Positions 35,392 to 47,411 are shown, counted from the stretch's first letter. The stretch is 64,000 nucleotides of DNA from Pinus tabuliformis (GCA_031772625.1 CM062815.1:117746989-117810988), one strand, 5' to 3'. The notes: generated by a model from the sequence alone, not told the origin. Numbers and translations are program-made.

Positions 35392-36451
35392 TGTTGTTGG
35401 GAAAAGTATCCAATACGGAATGACCCTATCCCACTCTAAGGGTGATAGTACCTCAACAACAATCGAAGTAAAGCTATCTAAGATTTCTTCTTTATGAAAG
35501 TAAAACAGGGGAGAAAGAGATCCACTAACCGATGTCTTCCGTTAATGGTTGATCCAATCTTCTCTCCTTGCTGCTTGCTCCCAGCTCCTTGCTCTTTCAC
35601 TGGCCCAGCTACACCAAGATCCTGCAAAATGGCAAGAGAGGGAAACTACAAGAAGCATACATTCATAATTGATTCAAGGATTAGAATAAATCAAATACAC
35701 AAATATAACAATACATCATTGAGATACATGCATATAGAAGAACCTCAAATGCTTTATTAATGGAAGAAGTAAAGTTCAGGAAGTGATACAACCATAAGAG
35801 GCCCAATCCAGCATCACCTCCCAGCAGAAAGAAATCTCCTCTTCACCTCCTTCAAAGCAAATCACCCAATAGTTTTAAACTCAAACCAACAGCACTTCCT
35901 TACATTCACAAGATTCCAGCCTCAGACCTCATGAGAGAGCTCTATATATAGGAGTTTTGGAGAAAGGATGAGTCAGCTTGAGGCCAACATGAAGCTGACT
36001 AGTGTCCTCTCTCACTTCAGTTATTCTTCAGTTCTTGAGTCCACTTGGAGGTTCTTGCTTCCACTTGGAGATCTAGACCCTCTTACTCATCACCAGTCGA
36101 ATTCCCTGATCCAAGTGTCATTTTGGAAGCTTCCTGGGCATTGACACCTTGAGGAATGACTGTGCCACATGTCCCAACTCGCCCAGCGCAGGTGGCCTTC
36201 TTTGCAGTTGACATTCAGCGCAGGTAGACAGTGGAGCAGTTGACATTTAGCGCAGATGCTCAGTGGAGCAGTTGACATGATCCAGAATTGCCTTGTTTTT
36301 GAGTGTTTTCAGGTGGAGAACTGCTATTCAGTGCTGTGGTTTGCTGACCATGTTCCTCTAGGGGTAGGAACAACATGTTTAGGGACTTTGGATCCCTTAG
36401 ATTATGGACATTTCATGCTTCATGCTGTAAGGCACAAAAATGTCTATAACA
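35392..36451 (-). repeat. A2 5' LTR
   Basis: 1,060 bp, about 99 percent identical to the 3' LTR by eye. Confidence 0.93.
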
Positions 36452-36544
36452 CCGATGTTTTTTTTTAATTGAAAATTATGTTTCCATATTTATAAATACG
36501 TGTTTCATTTAATAAAAAAATTTGTATTTTATGTATGAGGTTGA

Positions 36545-37256
36545 TGTATTGTATATGTCAATCATGTTGTAGAGACGTTAGCAGAGGGAGCAACAACAAC
36601 ATCCGGAGCAGCAGGTAGGCCCATACAATATGATCTGAACATGGGAGGCTAAAGATAGGGAGAGAGATTTATACCCTAGCCCTATTACTGTAGCGACCCG
36701 AGCCCTCTTAAGGAATTTAGGCCTCCTCAAGTACTATGAGGAGGCAACATCCCTGAAGTCATACTTTGTCTTATTGGTGCATCTAATCCGTCGATGGAGT
36801 GCCTAGGAGCAAGCTTTCCATTTTGGTCCTGGGGTGTGGTATAGGCCCATTGAGGATGAAATATACTTTATCATTGGCCTATCTAGGAGAGGGGAGGATT
36901 TTCCCTACTTCCCTGATGTCCCCCATGGGGTTTCAGCTGAGAGTTAGCTTGCTTACACTCAGAGATATGTCGAGCCTCATGCGGTTTGTCTAACAGATTT
37001 TCAGGTATGTGGTGGATAGCTACGAATTTCTTATTTTTCGGCACAGGAGGTTAGGTGCCTCTCTTTATTAGTCACCATCATTGCACACTCTAGTAGTGAT
37101 GGGAAACACATTAGTTTCCCTCTTTTGTATTATGTTGATTCTTTGATTCAGGAGCCACATTATATCAGATGGTCTGCCATTTTTTTGAGGCAGTTTTGCA
37201 TGGCTTTAGATAGATGTCCTGCGTTAAGACAAGGGATGGAACACTTCCCTTTTTCT
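36545..37256 (+). pseudogene. Unknown CACTA-associated gene, first exon region
   Basis: Plus-strand translation from about 36690 is coherent: ALLRNLGLLKYYEEAT, FVLLVHLIRRWSA, then a TAG at 36804-36806, FHFGPGVWYRPIEDEIYF and IIGLSRRGEDFPYFPDVPHG. After a frame change near 37000 it continues LVTIIAHSSSDGKHISFPLL and IRWSAIFLRQFCMALDRCP up to the C2 insertion at 37257. I do not recognise the family. It lies inside the CACTA element near its left end, on the strand opposite to TNP2. It may be the second transposon gene or a captured one. A short, diverged copy of its start is at 46440-46540. Confidence 0.45.
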
Positions 37257-38121
37257 TGTAGAAATTAGTTGTATATTTGAAACTACTTATGAACTTTTAA
37301 TCAAAATCACAAGACACAAACCTACTCTACTTCTCTGCAGACATTAATTCACAATTTAGAACAAAAATCTGAGACATGCAAGAAGAAATAACACACATGC
37401 AACAAGTATTTTTATCTAGGGAAAGCAATCTGCTAAAAACCCTAATGGCTTCTTGCATTTATCAAATTAATAGAGATATATTACAATTGCTTTGCTCAAC
37501 TGAGCTCACCTTGTAAGTGCACAACCTATCTCTGTATTCACTGAAGACCAGTGACCTAGACTTAGTCAAATTTTTGCCTTTGCTTGAGCTCTTATTTCCT
37601 TGCATTTTTCCTTGAGGAATTAGCCCCTATTATTTAGGAAATTCCTCAAATTGAATTATGCAATTCCTTAGGTTGATTAATTGACTACATGCAACACCTG
37701 TACACTCAAGACTAGTCTACAATTGATATTACACTGCCTTGGAATCTCCACCTCAACTGGGTAACTTTAATTCTATGCATGCACTAGATATTTTAGGCTA
37801 ATTGATTAGTTAAATAGATGATCATTGATTTTCAAGAAGTCCCACTGCTTAACTAACCTTCCACTAGTTCCTCCAAAAGTTGGAACTAGTTTAACTGAAA
37901 ACAACCTGAGATAACTAACCTTAATTGCTACAAATTAGCAATCACACATGCAAAACTGAACTCTAACACCTCCAACTCAAACTTACGAAGTAAATTGGGT
38001 GACCTAAGCCATGTCATGCAAGTTAACATCATCCAAGTTGTTTGTTGATGTGGAAATTCAAATTTTCTCAATTTAATGAAGGCAAAATCAAATTGAGAAT
38101 TTCTTGCTGCATTTTTCAACA
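37257..38121 (-). repeat. C2 3' LTR
   Basis: 865 bp. It contains an extra stretch of about 70 bp near 38033-38105, absent from the other LTR, that includes another TGTGGAAATT-like motif. Confidence 0.87.
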
Positions 38122-38399
38122 CTCCCTCTCAGCAAGAAAGGGATTATCAACCACCCCTATCCTGCACCTATGGAACTTGAACTTCCCTCTTGACAAGGCC
38201 TTTGTCAAAATTTTGTCGAAATGTACTACAACAACATTAGCTGCCTGTGCACATAGTCCCGTAAATGGTGATACTGAATATCTATATGCTTGGATCGATC
38301 ATGAAAATCAAGATTTTTAGAGAGCTTCATGGAACTATAATTATCACAATAGATAAAAATTGGATCCATCATCTGACTAAACAATCCAACAAGTATATT

Positions 38400-39551
38400 T
38401 CTCATCTAGATCTCCTCACATGTTGCTTGATTGACAACCATGTATTTTGCTTCTGCCGAGCTTAGTGCCACAAATTTTTGCTTCTTGTTGTACCAAGAAA
38501 TTGTTGCGGACCCAACACTAAAAATTCCACCTACTATACTCTTTCGGTCTGATGGAATCCCCGCCTAATCTGCATCTGTGAAGCCATATAGATTCACTCC
38601 GTCTGCCTGTTTGTACCATAGGCCAAACTGGTTAGTGCCTCTGAGGTACCGTAGAACATGCTTAGCTGCCCTCCAAAATAATTTGGTTGGCCTAACCATA
38701 ACTTAGCTCAGTTGGTTGATTGCACAGCACATATTTGGTCGTGTGTTTACAAGATACATTAGTGAACCCATCAACTACCGGTAAACAGTAGCATCCACTT
38801 TCTCACTTGAAGTGGCATCCTCTTTCCTCTAGTTTGTCGCTAGAGGTTTCTCCACAGGTTTGCAACTATCCATGCAGAAACTCTATAGTATCTCGTTCAC
38901 ATACTTTCAATGAGAGAAAAACAGTTCCCCATCACTTTACCACACCTCCAATATGAGGAAGTAGCGCACGAGACCCATTTTCTTCATTTCAAACTCTCTT
39001 GCAAGGTCCTCCTTGCAAGATCTGATGAACTGCTCATCACCAATTAAAATCAAGTCATTAACATATAAGACAATAATCAACAATTTACCTTCTACCAAAA
39101 TGTGATAGAGGTTTGCATTCACTTCACTTTTGGTGAAGCCCAAACCCATGAGATAGTTATCGATCTCGGTGTACTAAGCATGAGGTGCTTGCTTGAGACC
39201 GTACAATGCTCACTTGAGTATGCACACATGAGACTCCCAATCAAAAGTCTCAAATCCTTCTGGTAGATCAATATACACCTCCTCCTCAATAACTCCATTG
39301 AGGAATGATGTTTTCACATCCATTTGGTGGATCTTCCACCCCATCTATGTATCCATAGAAATGATTGATTTGATGGATGAGTACCTTGCTACAAGAGAAA
39401 AGGTCTCCTCATAGTCATTCCCTTTAACCTGATAGTACCCCTTGGCCGCAAATATGGCCTTGTACATTTTTATGCTTCCATCTGTTGCATGCTTTACCTT
39501 GAAGATCCATCTTGAACCCACAAATGATTTATCTATTGGTCTTGGGACCAC
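38400..39551 (-). pseudogene. C2 reverse transcriptase and RNase H
   Basis: RT begins with FVGSRWIFKVKHATDGSI and AKGYYQVKGNDYEETFS (39345-39551). The catalytic region reads LLIIVLYVNDLILIG (38937-39149), where the first Asp of YVDD is Asn. RNase H is recognisable by KFVALSSAEAKYMVV near 38440-38490. Several stops separate the parts. Confidence 0.87.
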
Positions 39552-40380
39552 TTCCCAAACACTGTTATTTACAATGTATTCTTATTCCTCCACCATTGCA
39601 TCAACTCGCATAGGTTTCTCTATTGCTTCCTCGAAAGACGATGTGTCAGTCTTTACAAGCTCATTCATTAGAGCCATGTAGCCAATGTACTGATCTGGTG
39701 ACCTTCTCTGCTTGCACTAATTTGGAGGAGCACCCATATTCACCCTCACATCTTGCACAAGTATCTCAGCTTCCCTAGTCCTTTTCCTGCTTTCTTTGGA
39801 TGGTTTTGCTTGAGTGGCTATCTCCACTCTCTACTCCTGAATTTGTGGCTGCTCCACAACTTATTGAGGTTCCTCATTTGGAGCTAAGAGCTCCTCTTCT
39901 AGTTGGATCTGAAGCTCCCTCTCAAGAGAGTATCGCATGGCTTTGTCTTCATCAAATTTTACATCCCTTCACACAACTATCATTCTGAGGGATGGCATGT
40001 ACACGATAGTTGTGGGGAGTTTCTATGTATCCCATAAGTGCCCCCAATTATGTTTTCATCTCTAGGTTTTTCCTTGATTATTTGGAGACATGGCAGTAAA
40101 CATAGGCTCCAAAAATCTTGAAGTGTGACTCATCCAACTTTCTCCCCAAGAAAGCCTCCTCTGGTGTAATCATGCCCAAAATCTGATCAGGACTCTGGTT
40201 ATGCAAATAGACAGTTGAGTTGCATTCCTCAACCTACAAATGCAGAGGTAGGTATTGATCATGCAACATCGCCCTTGCTGCTCCCACAATGCCACGGTTC
40301 TTCCACTCAACCACCCCATTCTTCTGTGGATTGTGGGGTGTTGTCAACTCCCATCGAATACCTTCTTTTGCACAGTTTTT

Positions 40381-40920
40381 TTAAGATTCTTTCGACACGT
40401 ACTCACCTCCATTATCGCTCTTGAGAGCCTTCACCTTCTTTCTCGTTTCTTTCTCAACCAATGCCTTGAATTCTACAAACTCGGAGAATGTCTCATCCTT
40501 CTTCCGCATGAAGAAGATCCACCACTTTAGTGAGAAGTCATCAATAAAAATGACAAAATATTTGTGCCTAACAATGGAGGCTATCAAGAAAGGTCCATAG
40601 ACATCAGAGTGGATCCTTTCAGGGACTACATGTGCTTTTTTGTCCCGATCATGGAAAGTGGCTTTTGTGTACTTCCCTAAGGTACACCCTTTGCATATAT
40701 CCTGCTACTCTAGTGATCCTTTGGGGAGGCATGTGGTTATCTACTACATAATATTCAAAGTACCGTAATACAAATGGTCAAGTCTTCTATGCCAAAGTTC
40801 ACCAACATCTTAGCTTTGCAACATCTTTGCCTTTGTGCTCAATGCAACACAATCCTCCACATCTAGCTTGTACAAGTTCTTCACATGAACCCTGATCTTC
40901 TTCACCTATCCCGTGGCTAT
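40381..40920 (-). pseudogene. C2 integrase core and GAG-pre-integrase (3' piece)
   Basis: VKKIRVHVKNLYKLDVEDC and ELWHRRLDHLYYG mark the pre-integrase region upstream. The core has YFVIFIDDFSLKWWIFFM and LKSDNGGEYVS, carrying the two catalytic aspartates. The region is interrupted on its N-terminal side by a 535-bp insertion. Confidence 0.83.
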
Positions 40921-41455
40921 TGTAGATTTTAAACCTGTACATAAATTACCTGCAAACGAATTCTTAAAAATATAAAATAGATAATGGCAAGAGCATAAAA
41001 CATATATACACAAATATTTCCCTGGATCCCAAAACTGGGACTACCAGATTCATTTTCATTATATTCCTTTCAATGTTACAATACATATATATACATGTCG
41101 AAGCATCCATAAACCATAATACATTAACCCTAGATTAGAACATAACCGTAGTTCCCTTGATCGGATCTACAAGATACCATGGGAGTAAACCATCATGCCC
41201 AAAACCATGTGCAAAAACCATGCACCAAACCATTGGTAGGCCTGCCCACTTAATATAGGGTCCAAATAAAATTCCCAGGGCATTGCCTTGGACCCCATAG
41301 AGGGGGGCTACTGTCCCCCTCAAACCCCCCAATAGGGGGGTTTTCGCACCACCTATGATCACCCCACTATGCCCGATGCAATAAAGGTGGGCCTAGTAAC
41401 CTCGCCGCTTTGTGCTTGGGGCTAGTCGTGGAAAGAACATAAAACACACCCAATA
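40921..41455. mobile_element. 535-bp insertion, probable solo LTR
   Basis: Interrupts the conserved LKRIAIG...VKKIRV stretch of C2. It is flanked by GCTAT on both sides (40916-40920 and 41456-41460), starts TGTAGATTTT, and ends ACCCAATA where CCAACA would be expected of an LTR. No coding potential. It is too long and lacks inverted ends for a typical MITE, so a solo LTR is the best guess. Confidence 0.5.
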
Positions 41456-41460
41456 GCTAT

Positions 41461-42619
41461 GCGTTTCAAGAATTCCTTTCCTTTGCTGAAGATCACATCA
41501 TAACCATGGTCTTCCAAAACTACAATAGAGACGAGATTTTTCTTTAGGCCTGGAACAAACATGAATTCTTGATCTTGAGGGGGGAGTCTGACTCCCTTTG
41601 AAAGGTGACTGTGACAATCTCAGTCGCACTATACCTTCCTTCATCCCCCATCTTGATGTGCATCTGCAATTATTTTTCCTCCAGGTCACTGAAAAAGTCT
41701 CTATTCCCTGTCATGTGGAACAATGCATCTAATTCCAAGTACCACACACTCCCCATCTTTGTGCTGGCCATGCATGCAATAAGGGTAAAGTCAAGCTCGA
41801 ACTTTGATGCCAAAGCCTCACCTGCTGTTCCTCCTGAGATCTTCTTGCTTGCCTTCTTGTGTGGACACTTCGTGGCATAACGCCTAAATTCATGACAATG
41901 GAAGAATTTATTTTTTGACAAATCTTTCTTCTTGCCCCCTTAACTAGATTCTGGTTTGAATTGGGATTTCTTCCCTTTCCCCTTCTTTGGATTTCCAGAC
42001 AATGCAAATTTTTCTTCATCCTCACCCTTGGATTAAGTCCCATATCTAGTATTCCACCTTCTTTCCTCTTGTACCAAATCAGACCATAAGTGCTCCCAAT
42101 TCGATAGTTTCTCCCTCTCATTCACCGAATCTTGATAGCTATGCTATCTCTTAGGAAGACCCAGAAGGTCTAGACTTACCAAGTCTTCTTCAGGGACATT
42201 AACACCAACCCTGCTAAGTTCATCACGACACTATGTAAACTTGCTCAAATACTGCAGAGTTGTGTCATTCTTATGCATCTTGATACTTCAAAGTTTATCC
42301 TTGAGCACCAACTTCCTATGGTCACTACTATTCTCGAACAATTATTTCAGTGCTTTCCACATTTTGAACAAAGTTTCTTTTCCATGGATATTAGAGACAA
42401 TATGATCTCGTACTCCCTCCAAGATTATTCTCACCTTGGATACATATTTCTTCCACTAAGCAAGGTTTTTGGCATCAAATGCTTGAGGTTTTGCAACATC
42501 TGTCTTGATGTATTCTAACAATCCAATGTCATCCAACACGCCTCCATGCGATCCTTCCATGCAACAAAATTTGAGGTGCCTTCCAAGGCATACTCTAGCC
42601 TTAGTCCATTGAAGGCCAT
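41461..42619 (-). pseudogene. C2 gag, zinc knuckle and protease
   Basis: ATG at 42619-42617 begins MAFNGLRLEYALEGTSNF, the standard start of this copia gag type. The knuckle region KFFHCHEFRRYATKCPHKK has lost its first Cys and its His. The protease site reads WYLELDALFHMTGNRDFF in place of WYLDSGASFHMTG. The pre-integrase start HGYDVIFSKGKEFL follows. Confidence 0.82.
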
Positions 42620-42710
42620 CTTCTTAGTTTTGAAGAAATCCTGCTACATTGATCTTTAAATTCAAATCTTTGAGAAACAACTTTGAATTTCCTGCTCTAA
42701 TATGAATCCT

Positions 42711-42722
42711 TCTCTGATACCA
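42711..42722 (-). other. C2 primer-binding site
   Basis: Minus strand TGGTATCAGAGA, initiator-Met tRNA type, adjacent to the LTR. Confidence 0.8.
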
Positions 42723-43519
42723 TGTGGAAATTAGTTGCATATTTTCAACTGATTATGAAGTTTGAATCAAAATCACAAGATATTAACCTACTCTACTGCT
42801 CTGTGGACATTAATTCACAATTTAAAACAAAAATATCAGACATGCAAGAAGAAATAACACACATGCAACAATAATTTTTATCTGGGGAAAGAAATATGCT
42901 AAAAACCCTAATGCTTGCTTGCATTAATAAAATGAATAGAGATGTATTGCAATTGCTTTGCTCAATTGAGATCACCCTGCAAGTGCACAACCTATCTCTT
43001 TGCTCAGTGAAGGCCTCTAACCCAAACTTAGTCAATTTTTTGCCTCTACTTGAGCTCCTATTTCCTTACATTTTTCCGTGAGGAATTAACCCCTATTATT
43101 TAGGAAATTCCTCAAACTGAATTATGCATTTCTTTAGGCTGATCATCTCACTGTATGCAACACATGTACACTCAAGACTAGTCTACAACTAATGTTACAC
43201 TGCCTTGGAATCTCCACCTCAACTTGGTAGCTTGAATTCTTTGCATGCACTAGCTATTTTGGGTTGATTTATCAGTTAACTAGATGATCATTGAGTTTTA
43301 CGAAGTCCCACTGCTTAACTGACCTTCCACTAGTTCTTCCAAAATTTGGAACTAGTTTAACTGAAAACAACCTGAGATAATAGACCTTGATTGCTACAAA
43401 TTAGAAATCACACATTGTAGAACTGAACTATAACTCCTCCAACTCGAATTTACTAAGTAAATTAGGTGACCCAAGCCATGTGACAGAAGTTAATATCATT
43501 ATCGCTGCATTTTTCAACA
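42723..43519 (-). repeat. C2 5' LTR
   Basis: 797 bp, matching 37257-38121 with many substitutions. Confidence 0.87.
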
Positions 43520-44313
43520 TCACTTCATAGCTATTTTGCTTATTTTTTAAGAGTTTTCCAAAGACGAGGCATACATTTGATCGTTTCCCTCCTAGGTCAA
43601 TCATTAAGGTCTAGATGTGCATGTGGGGGAAGATGATGCCCAAGAGGGGTATGTCAGAGTATTAGGCCAAGATTTCCATTGAGGCATTGGCACTACTGGC
43701 TAGTGAGGATGCCCATGCATTTGTCGCGTTGGCGTTTCCTTACGTGGGGATTGATTGGAGATAGTGTCCCAACATCCTCTTCACAACAGTTGATTCTCTA
43801 GATGATAGAGGTAATATTAGTGTTTTCTTTAAATTAATCTAGTTTCATTTTATAGTTTTAATTAATTAGAATAATATTTATTCTAGTACGTTTAATAACT
43901 TGTTTTATCAAATTGTTTAATATTGAAATTGTCTAATTATTGTTGTGTTTTGTAGACATCGGTACATTCGATGGGGACATACCTACTCTCGCCTTGGATG
44001 GAGGAGATGAGGAGATGGGCGAGGCCCAAGAGGGTGAGGCACATCCTCAAGGGGGCGTGGGCGTTTGGAGCCATATGGTGGTCTGCATTTTTGTATGGAC
44101 TACTGCAATAGATTAGCCAGAGTTTTGATTGACGACGAAGTCTTCCCTACAAGGGCTCGAGATATCAACACGGATCCTAAGTTCGTGGATCTCTTGAGCG
44201 AATTTCCGCGCGAGATCATGACTCTTATGTGTCATATCACCATACCTAGTAGGCTACCGACATCATGGAGGGATGCATGGCATGCAATGGTAGAGACATC
44301 GAAAAACATTTAA
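43520..44313 (+). pseudogene. Unknown CACTA-associated gene, later exons with an intron
   Basis: Continues after C2: FPKTRHTFDRFPPRSIIKV, ISIEALALLASEDAHAFVAL, AFPYVGIDWR and CPNILFTTVDSLDD, with three TAG stops. A likely intron is 43811-43955 (GT...TGTAG, AT-rich, 145 bp). The next exon encodes an acidic segment (DGGDEEMGEAQEGE), then after a frame change PYGGLHFCMDYCNRLARVL...SEFPREIMTLMCHITIPSRL, ending at 44313. No known domain recognised. The splice sites are read by eye only. Confidence 0.45.
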
Positions 44314-44430
44314 TATAAACTATTATTAATAATAAATTATTCAAAAATACAATTTAACTAATTCAATATTGGTTTATAAAATTCATTTTATTGTTAAATT
44401 TAAAAAACTTAAGTTATATTTTTTTATAAA

Positions 44431-44572
44431 CAACCTAGATCCAGGTTAACCGTGGACCTACCAAGCCCCGAGAGGGATCAAATATCTTGAGATGCAAACA
44501 CCTTTTAGAGTGAAAAGAGATTTGATCCTTCTAGGCGTTTGGTAGATTTGGAGTTAAGATGGTTCTAGGTTG
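44431..44572. repeat. 142-bp fold-back (imperfect inverted repeat)
   Basis: The left arm begins CAACCTAGATCCAGG and the right arm ends CCTTCTAGG...GGTTCTAGGTTG. Read as reverse complements the arms align over about 65 bases (CAACCTAG, CTACCAA, GGATCAAAT blocks) with mismatches, leaving a short centre near 44501. No target duplication is visible. It could be a foldback element or a transcribed hairpin. Confidence 0.5.
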
Positions 44573-45899
44573 GTATAATATATATGTAGTTGATATTGAA
44601 ATATTTTATTTATTATTCATGTTCTCCACATTAAAATGTTAAAATATGTCCCTTAATGTTTTTTCTTATATGTATACATTTAATTATTTTTATTATTATT
44701 ATTTTTTAAAATATTACATATCAAAACCATATTAAACATTGAAAAAATTACAAATATCCCCCATATATTGAATTAGAAAGCAACTATTAATGGAATAAAA
44801 ATTCTCTCAATCTTTATCGCTAAAGTGAAAATATAAGAAAATTTTCAATTAAATTACTTTATTTTTCTTGTATAAAGTATCTATAAAATTATGTTATTTA
44901 ATACGGGCATTGAAATATTTTACTTATGGTTGACACTAAAATATTTTTTGTTATACATATATTGTTGTTCTAAATATCACATGTAAATGGAACTAGGATG
45001 AATTACACATAATGTAATATGCCATGTGAAAAAATCACATTTACACATAATGTAATATGTCATGTGAAAAATTTACATTTCTTCCTTGTAGCAAAAAGTA
45101 AATTATATTTTTTTACTCATTACATTTCTTCCTCATAATATAAAAGCTAAATTATTATTTTTTACTTTCATTTACTTTATATCTCTATATAAATTTATAT
45201 AAGATTAAGGTGTAAATTGAAGTATTGTAATTATGGTGGACATTAATTTCTTTTTTGAGAGAGGTTTTCTTTTTTTATTACTCTTTTTAATTTGTTAATT
45301 TAAATTATTGTTTTACTATTTTTAAATGTAACATTATGTGACAACATCTCTCCCAGATTGAGCTGTAGAGCACCTCTTGGCCCAATTAATTTAGATTTAA
45401 TGTAACTCAAAAAATTATATTTTTATAAAATTTAATTTATTACTAAAGTAATGAGATTTTCAAGCAATTTAAATTTAATATTTATAGCAACTCTTACCAA
45501 TTTAAATTAGAAATTTCTTTCTCTAAAGATGAGGATCAAGAAATGTAAAATAAGGCTTCTGAAGTTACTTGTAGTTGGGGATTTTCTTGGAAGTTCTCCC
45601 TTAAAGAGGCAAGTGAATTTTTTTTTTTCTAGTAATAATGATATAACATTTTGGTGTTATTTTGGTTCTTAATTTGCTACTATATTGGTTTAAATTTAGC
45701 TCTTTTTGATAATAAATATGAGTTAAATAATTAAAAAATGATACTATATTAGATTTAAACTTTTGACAAATAATATATTTGATTATTGTTTAATGAACAA
45801 TTCAAAAATATTATTTTTTCCACATACTTAGCACGAGATAGTCACTAAAATTCATGTTTTCACATTTCTCCTAGCTAATATAACATCATGTTCACAATG
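44573..45899. other. AT-rich spacer with a 38-bp tandem repeat
   Basis: Very AT-rich without open frames. TTACACATAATGTAATATG(C/T)CATGTGAAAAA is repeated in tandem at 45003 and 45041. Confidence 0.5.
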
Positions 45900-46025
45900 A
45901 TAAAGACATGTCTACTTTAAATAATTTAGTTATAAATACATAAAAACAGATACTTATTTTACATATTCTAAATAGGGAAAAAATGCATCACCAAGTCTAT
46001 TTGAAAGTCAAACAAATGCCTCTTA
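45900..46025. repeat. 126-bp direct repeat, left copy
   Basis: ATAAAGACATGTCTACTTTA...AAATGCCTCTTA; the partner is at 46990-47117, about 90 percent identical by eye. Confidence 0.75.
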
Positions 46026-46989
46026 ATCACCATCACAAATGTGGTGCGCTTGATATGTTTTGCATGCACCAGAGTGACCATATTTACCAAACACATTGCA
46101 AAAATAATATTTAAAAATATTGCTATAGCTTGATGCATTCGATAAAGTGAACATTTTGTACCGGTGCGTTAAGGTTATACTTGCACACCAATGCGTAAGT
46201 GTGACGCATCACTATAAAAAATTTAAATTTGTGAACTAACAATGGTGCGTCATACGTGTGTTCGCACTAATGTCAGTGCAGTTATGTTTGATAGGGCACC
46301 AGAGAAGGTGCATTACTGTGTTTTTGGCGCACCGATGATTTTTTTTAAATTGAAAGTTATGTTTCCATATCAATAAATATATTTTTCATTTAATAAAAAA
46401 AAATGCATGTTTGAGGCTAGTATATTTTACACATCAATCATGTAGCAGAGACATCAATAGAGGGAGCAGGAGCAAGTGGCGTACCCATACAATATGGTTC
46501 GACCATGGGAGACTAGAGAGAGGGAGAACACCTTATTGTTGTCCTATAATACACACTCCAGGTGTCTTACCTAGACCTCAGAGGTCCCTGCTACAAACTA
46601 CCATCGCACCATGGATTTCATAAATGAAACTGTGGAAATTTTCTACTTTCTTAAACATTTTCGATTCAAATGGTAAAATAAGAGTGAAATTAGAAGGCAG
46701 TAGTATGGATAAAAGGTATCAGATTAGGGTTTCATGGGTCTTATCAGTCACACACCAAACACCGTGAAAATTTGCAAGTGTGCCTTTCACGCCACTGTTG
46801 TATCATACAATTGATGTCCTTCAAACTGACGATGTGATGTATATGGCTTAGGCTCGTGACTTTCAATGACATGATGTATATGGCTTGGGCTTGTGACCTT
46901 CAATGATCATTCTGGGTAGGATATATTTTAATAATATATCACACACAACACCTTATTATGTAGCCTTATCACTTATTATTACCGAACTT
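46026..46989 (+). repeat. Diverged copy of the CACTA left-interior segment
   Basis: 46060-46540 repeats the order of 28060-28334 plus 36457-36660 (ATTTACCAAA, GCGCACCGAT, TTTCATTTAATAAAA, AGAGGGAGCA, CCCATACAATATG blocks) without A2, giving an empty insertion site. The later part contains a 37-bp tandem duplication (GATGTATATGGCTT...) at 46836-46909. The whole block is bracketed by the 126-bp direct repeats. Confidence 0.6.
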
Positions 46990-47117
46990 ATAAAGACATG
47001 TCTACTTTAAATAATTTACTTATAAATACATAAAAATAAATATTTATTTTACATAATCTAAATAGGAAAGAAAAATACAGCACCAAGTCTATTTGAAATT
47101 CAAACAAATGCCTCTTA
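46990..47117. repeat. 126-bp direct repeat, right copy
   Basis: Matches 45900-46025 with a few substitutions and small indels. Confidence 0.75.
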
Positions 47118-47411
47118 TTGATTCTGAACTAAATAAGACGAAAACACATGTGAACTAATTAATAAACCGATAAGTATCTAAATCAAGACTAAATCTTCAA
47201 TGTTATCTCTAAATTCACTATTTTTTTCTAATTTTCCTATTTGATAAGGGTTGCAACCTTGAATCCTCATTATCATAGATATTGTACACAATTGGAAATA
47301 CTTAGTTTTAAATGTAAAAATGTTTCCACTGCAAAAAAATTGTAAAAACATTTGTGAATCTTACCAATTATATTATAAAATTCCAACAACACAAATAAAA
47401 AAACAAAATAA

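Larger units (their letters stand above)
28335..36451 (-). mobile_element. Non-autonomous gypsy-like LTR retrotransposon A2
   Basis: 8.1 kb with LTRs 28335-29397 and 35392-36451, exact duplications CCGAT (28330-28334 and 36452-36456), primer site 35371-35388 and polypurine tract 29398-29411. The LTRs differ by only about ten substitutions and one 3-bp indel, so it is recent. The insertion point is confirmed by an uninterrupted paralogous segment at 46320-46350 (GGCGCACCGATGATTTTTTT). Same family as A1 in opposite orientation; again no polymerase or integrase. Confidence 0.93.
37257..43519 (-). mobile_element. Ty1-copia retrotransposon C2
   Basis: LTRs 37257-38121 and 42723-43519 (TGT(A/G)GAAATTAG to GCATTTTTCAACA), primer site 42711-42722, purine-rich tract next to the left LTR, and gag-protease-integrase-RT-RNase H order on the minus strand. 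The flanking pentamers (TTTCT and TCACT) do not match exactly, so the duplication has decayed or one end is off. Inserted in the unknown plus-strand gene. All domains are broken. Confidence 0.88.

Noticed and set aside
41135..41362. 75-codon minus-strand frame in the 535-bp insertion
   Set aside because: Contains no recognisable domain, and the insertion looks like a non-coding solo LTR.
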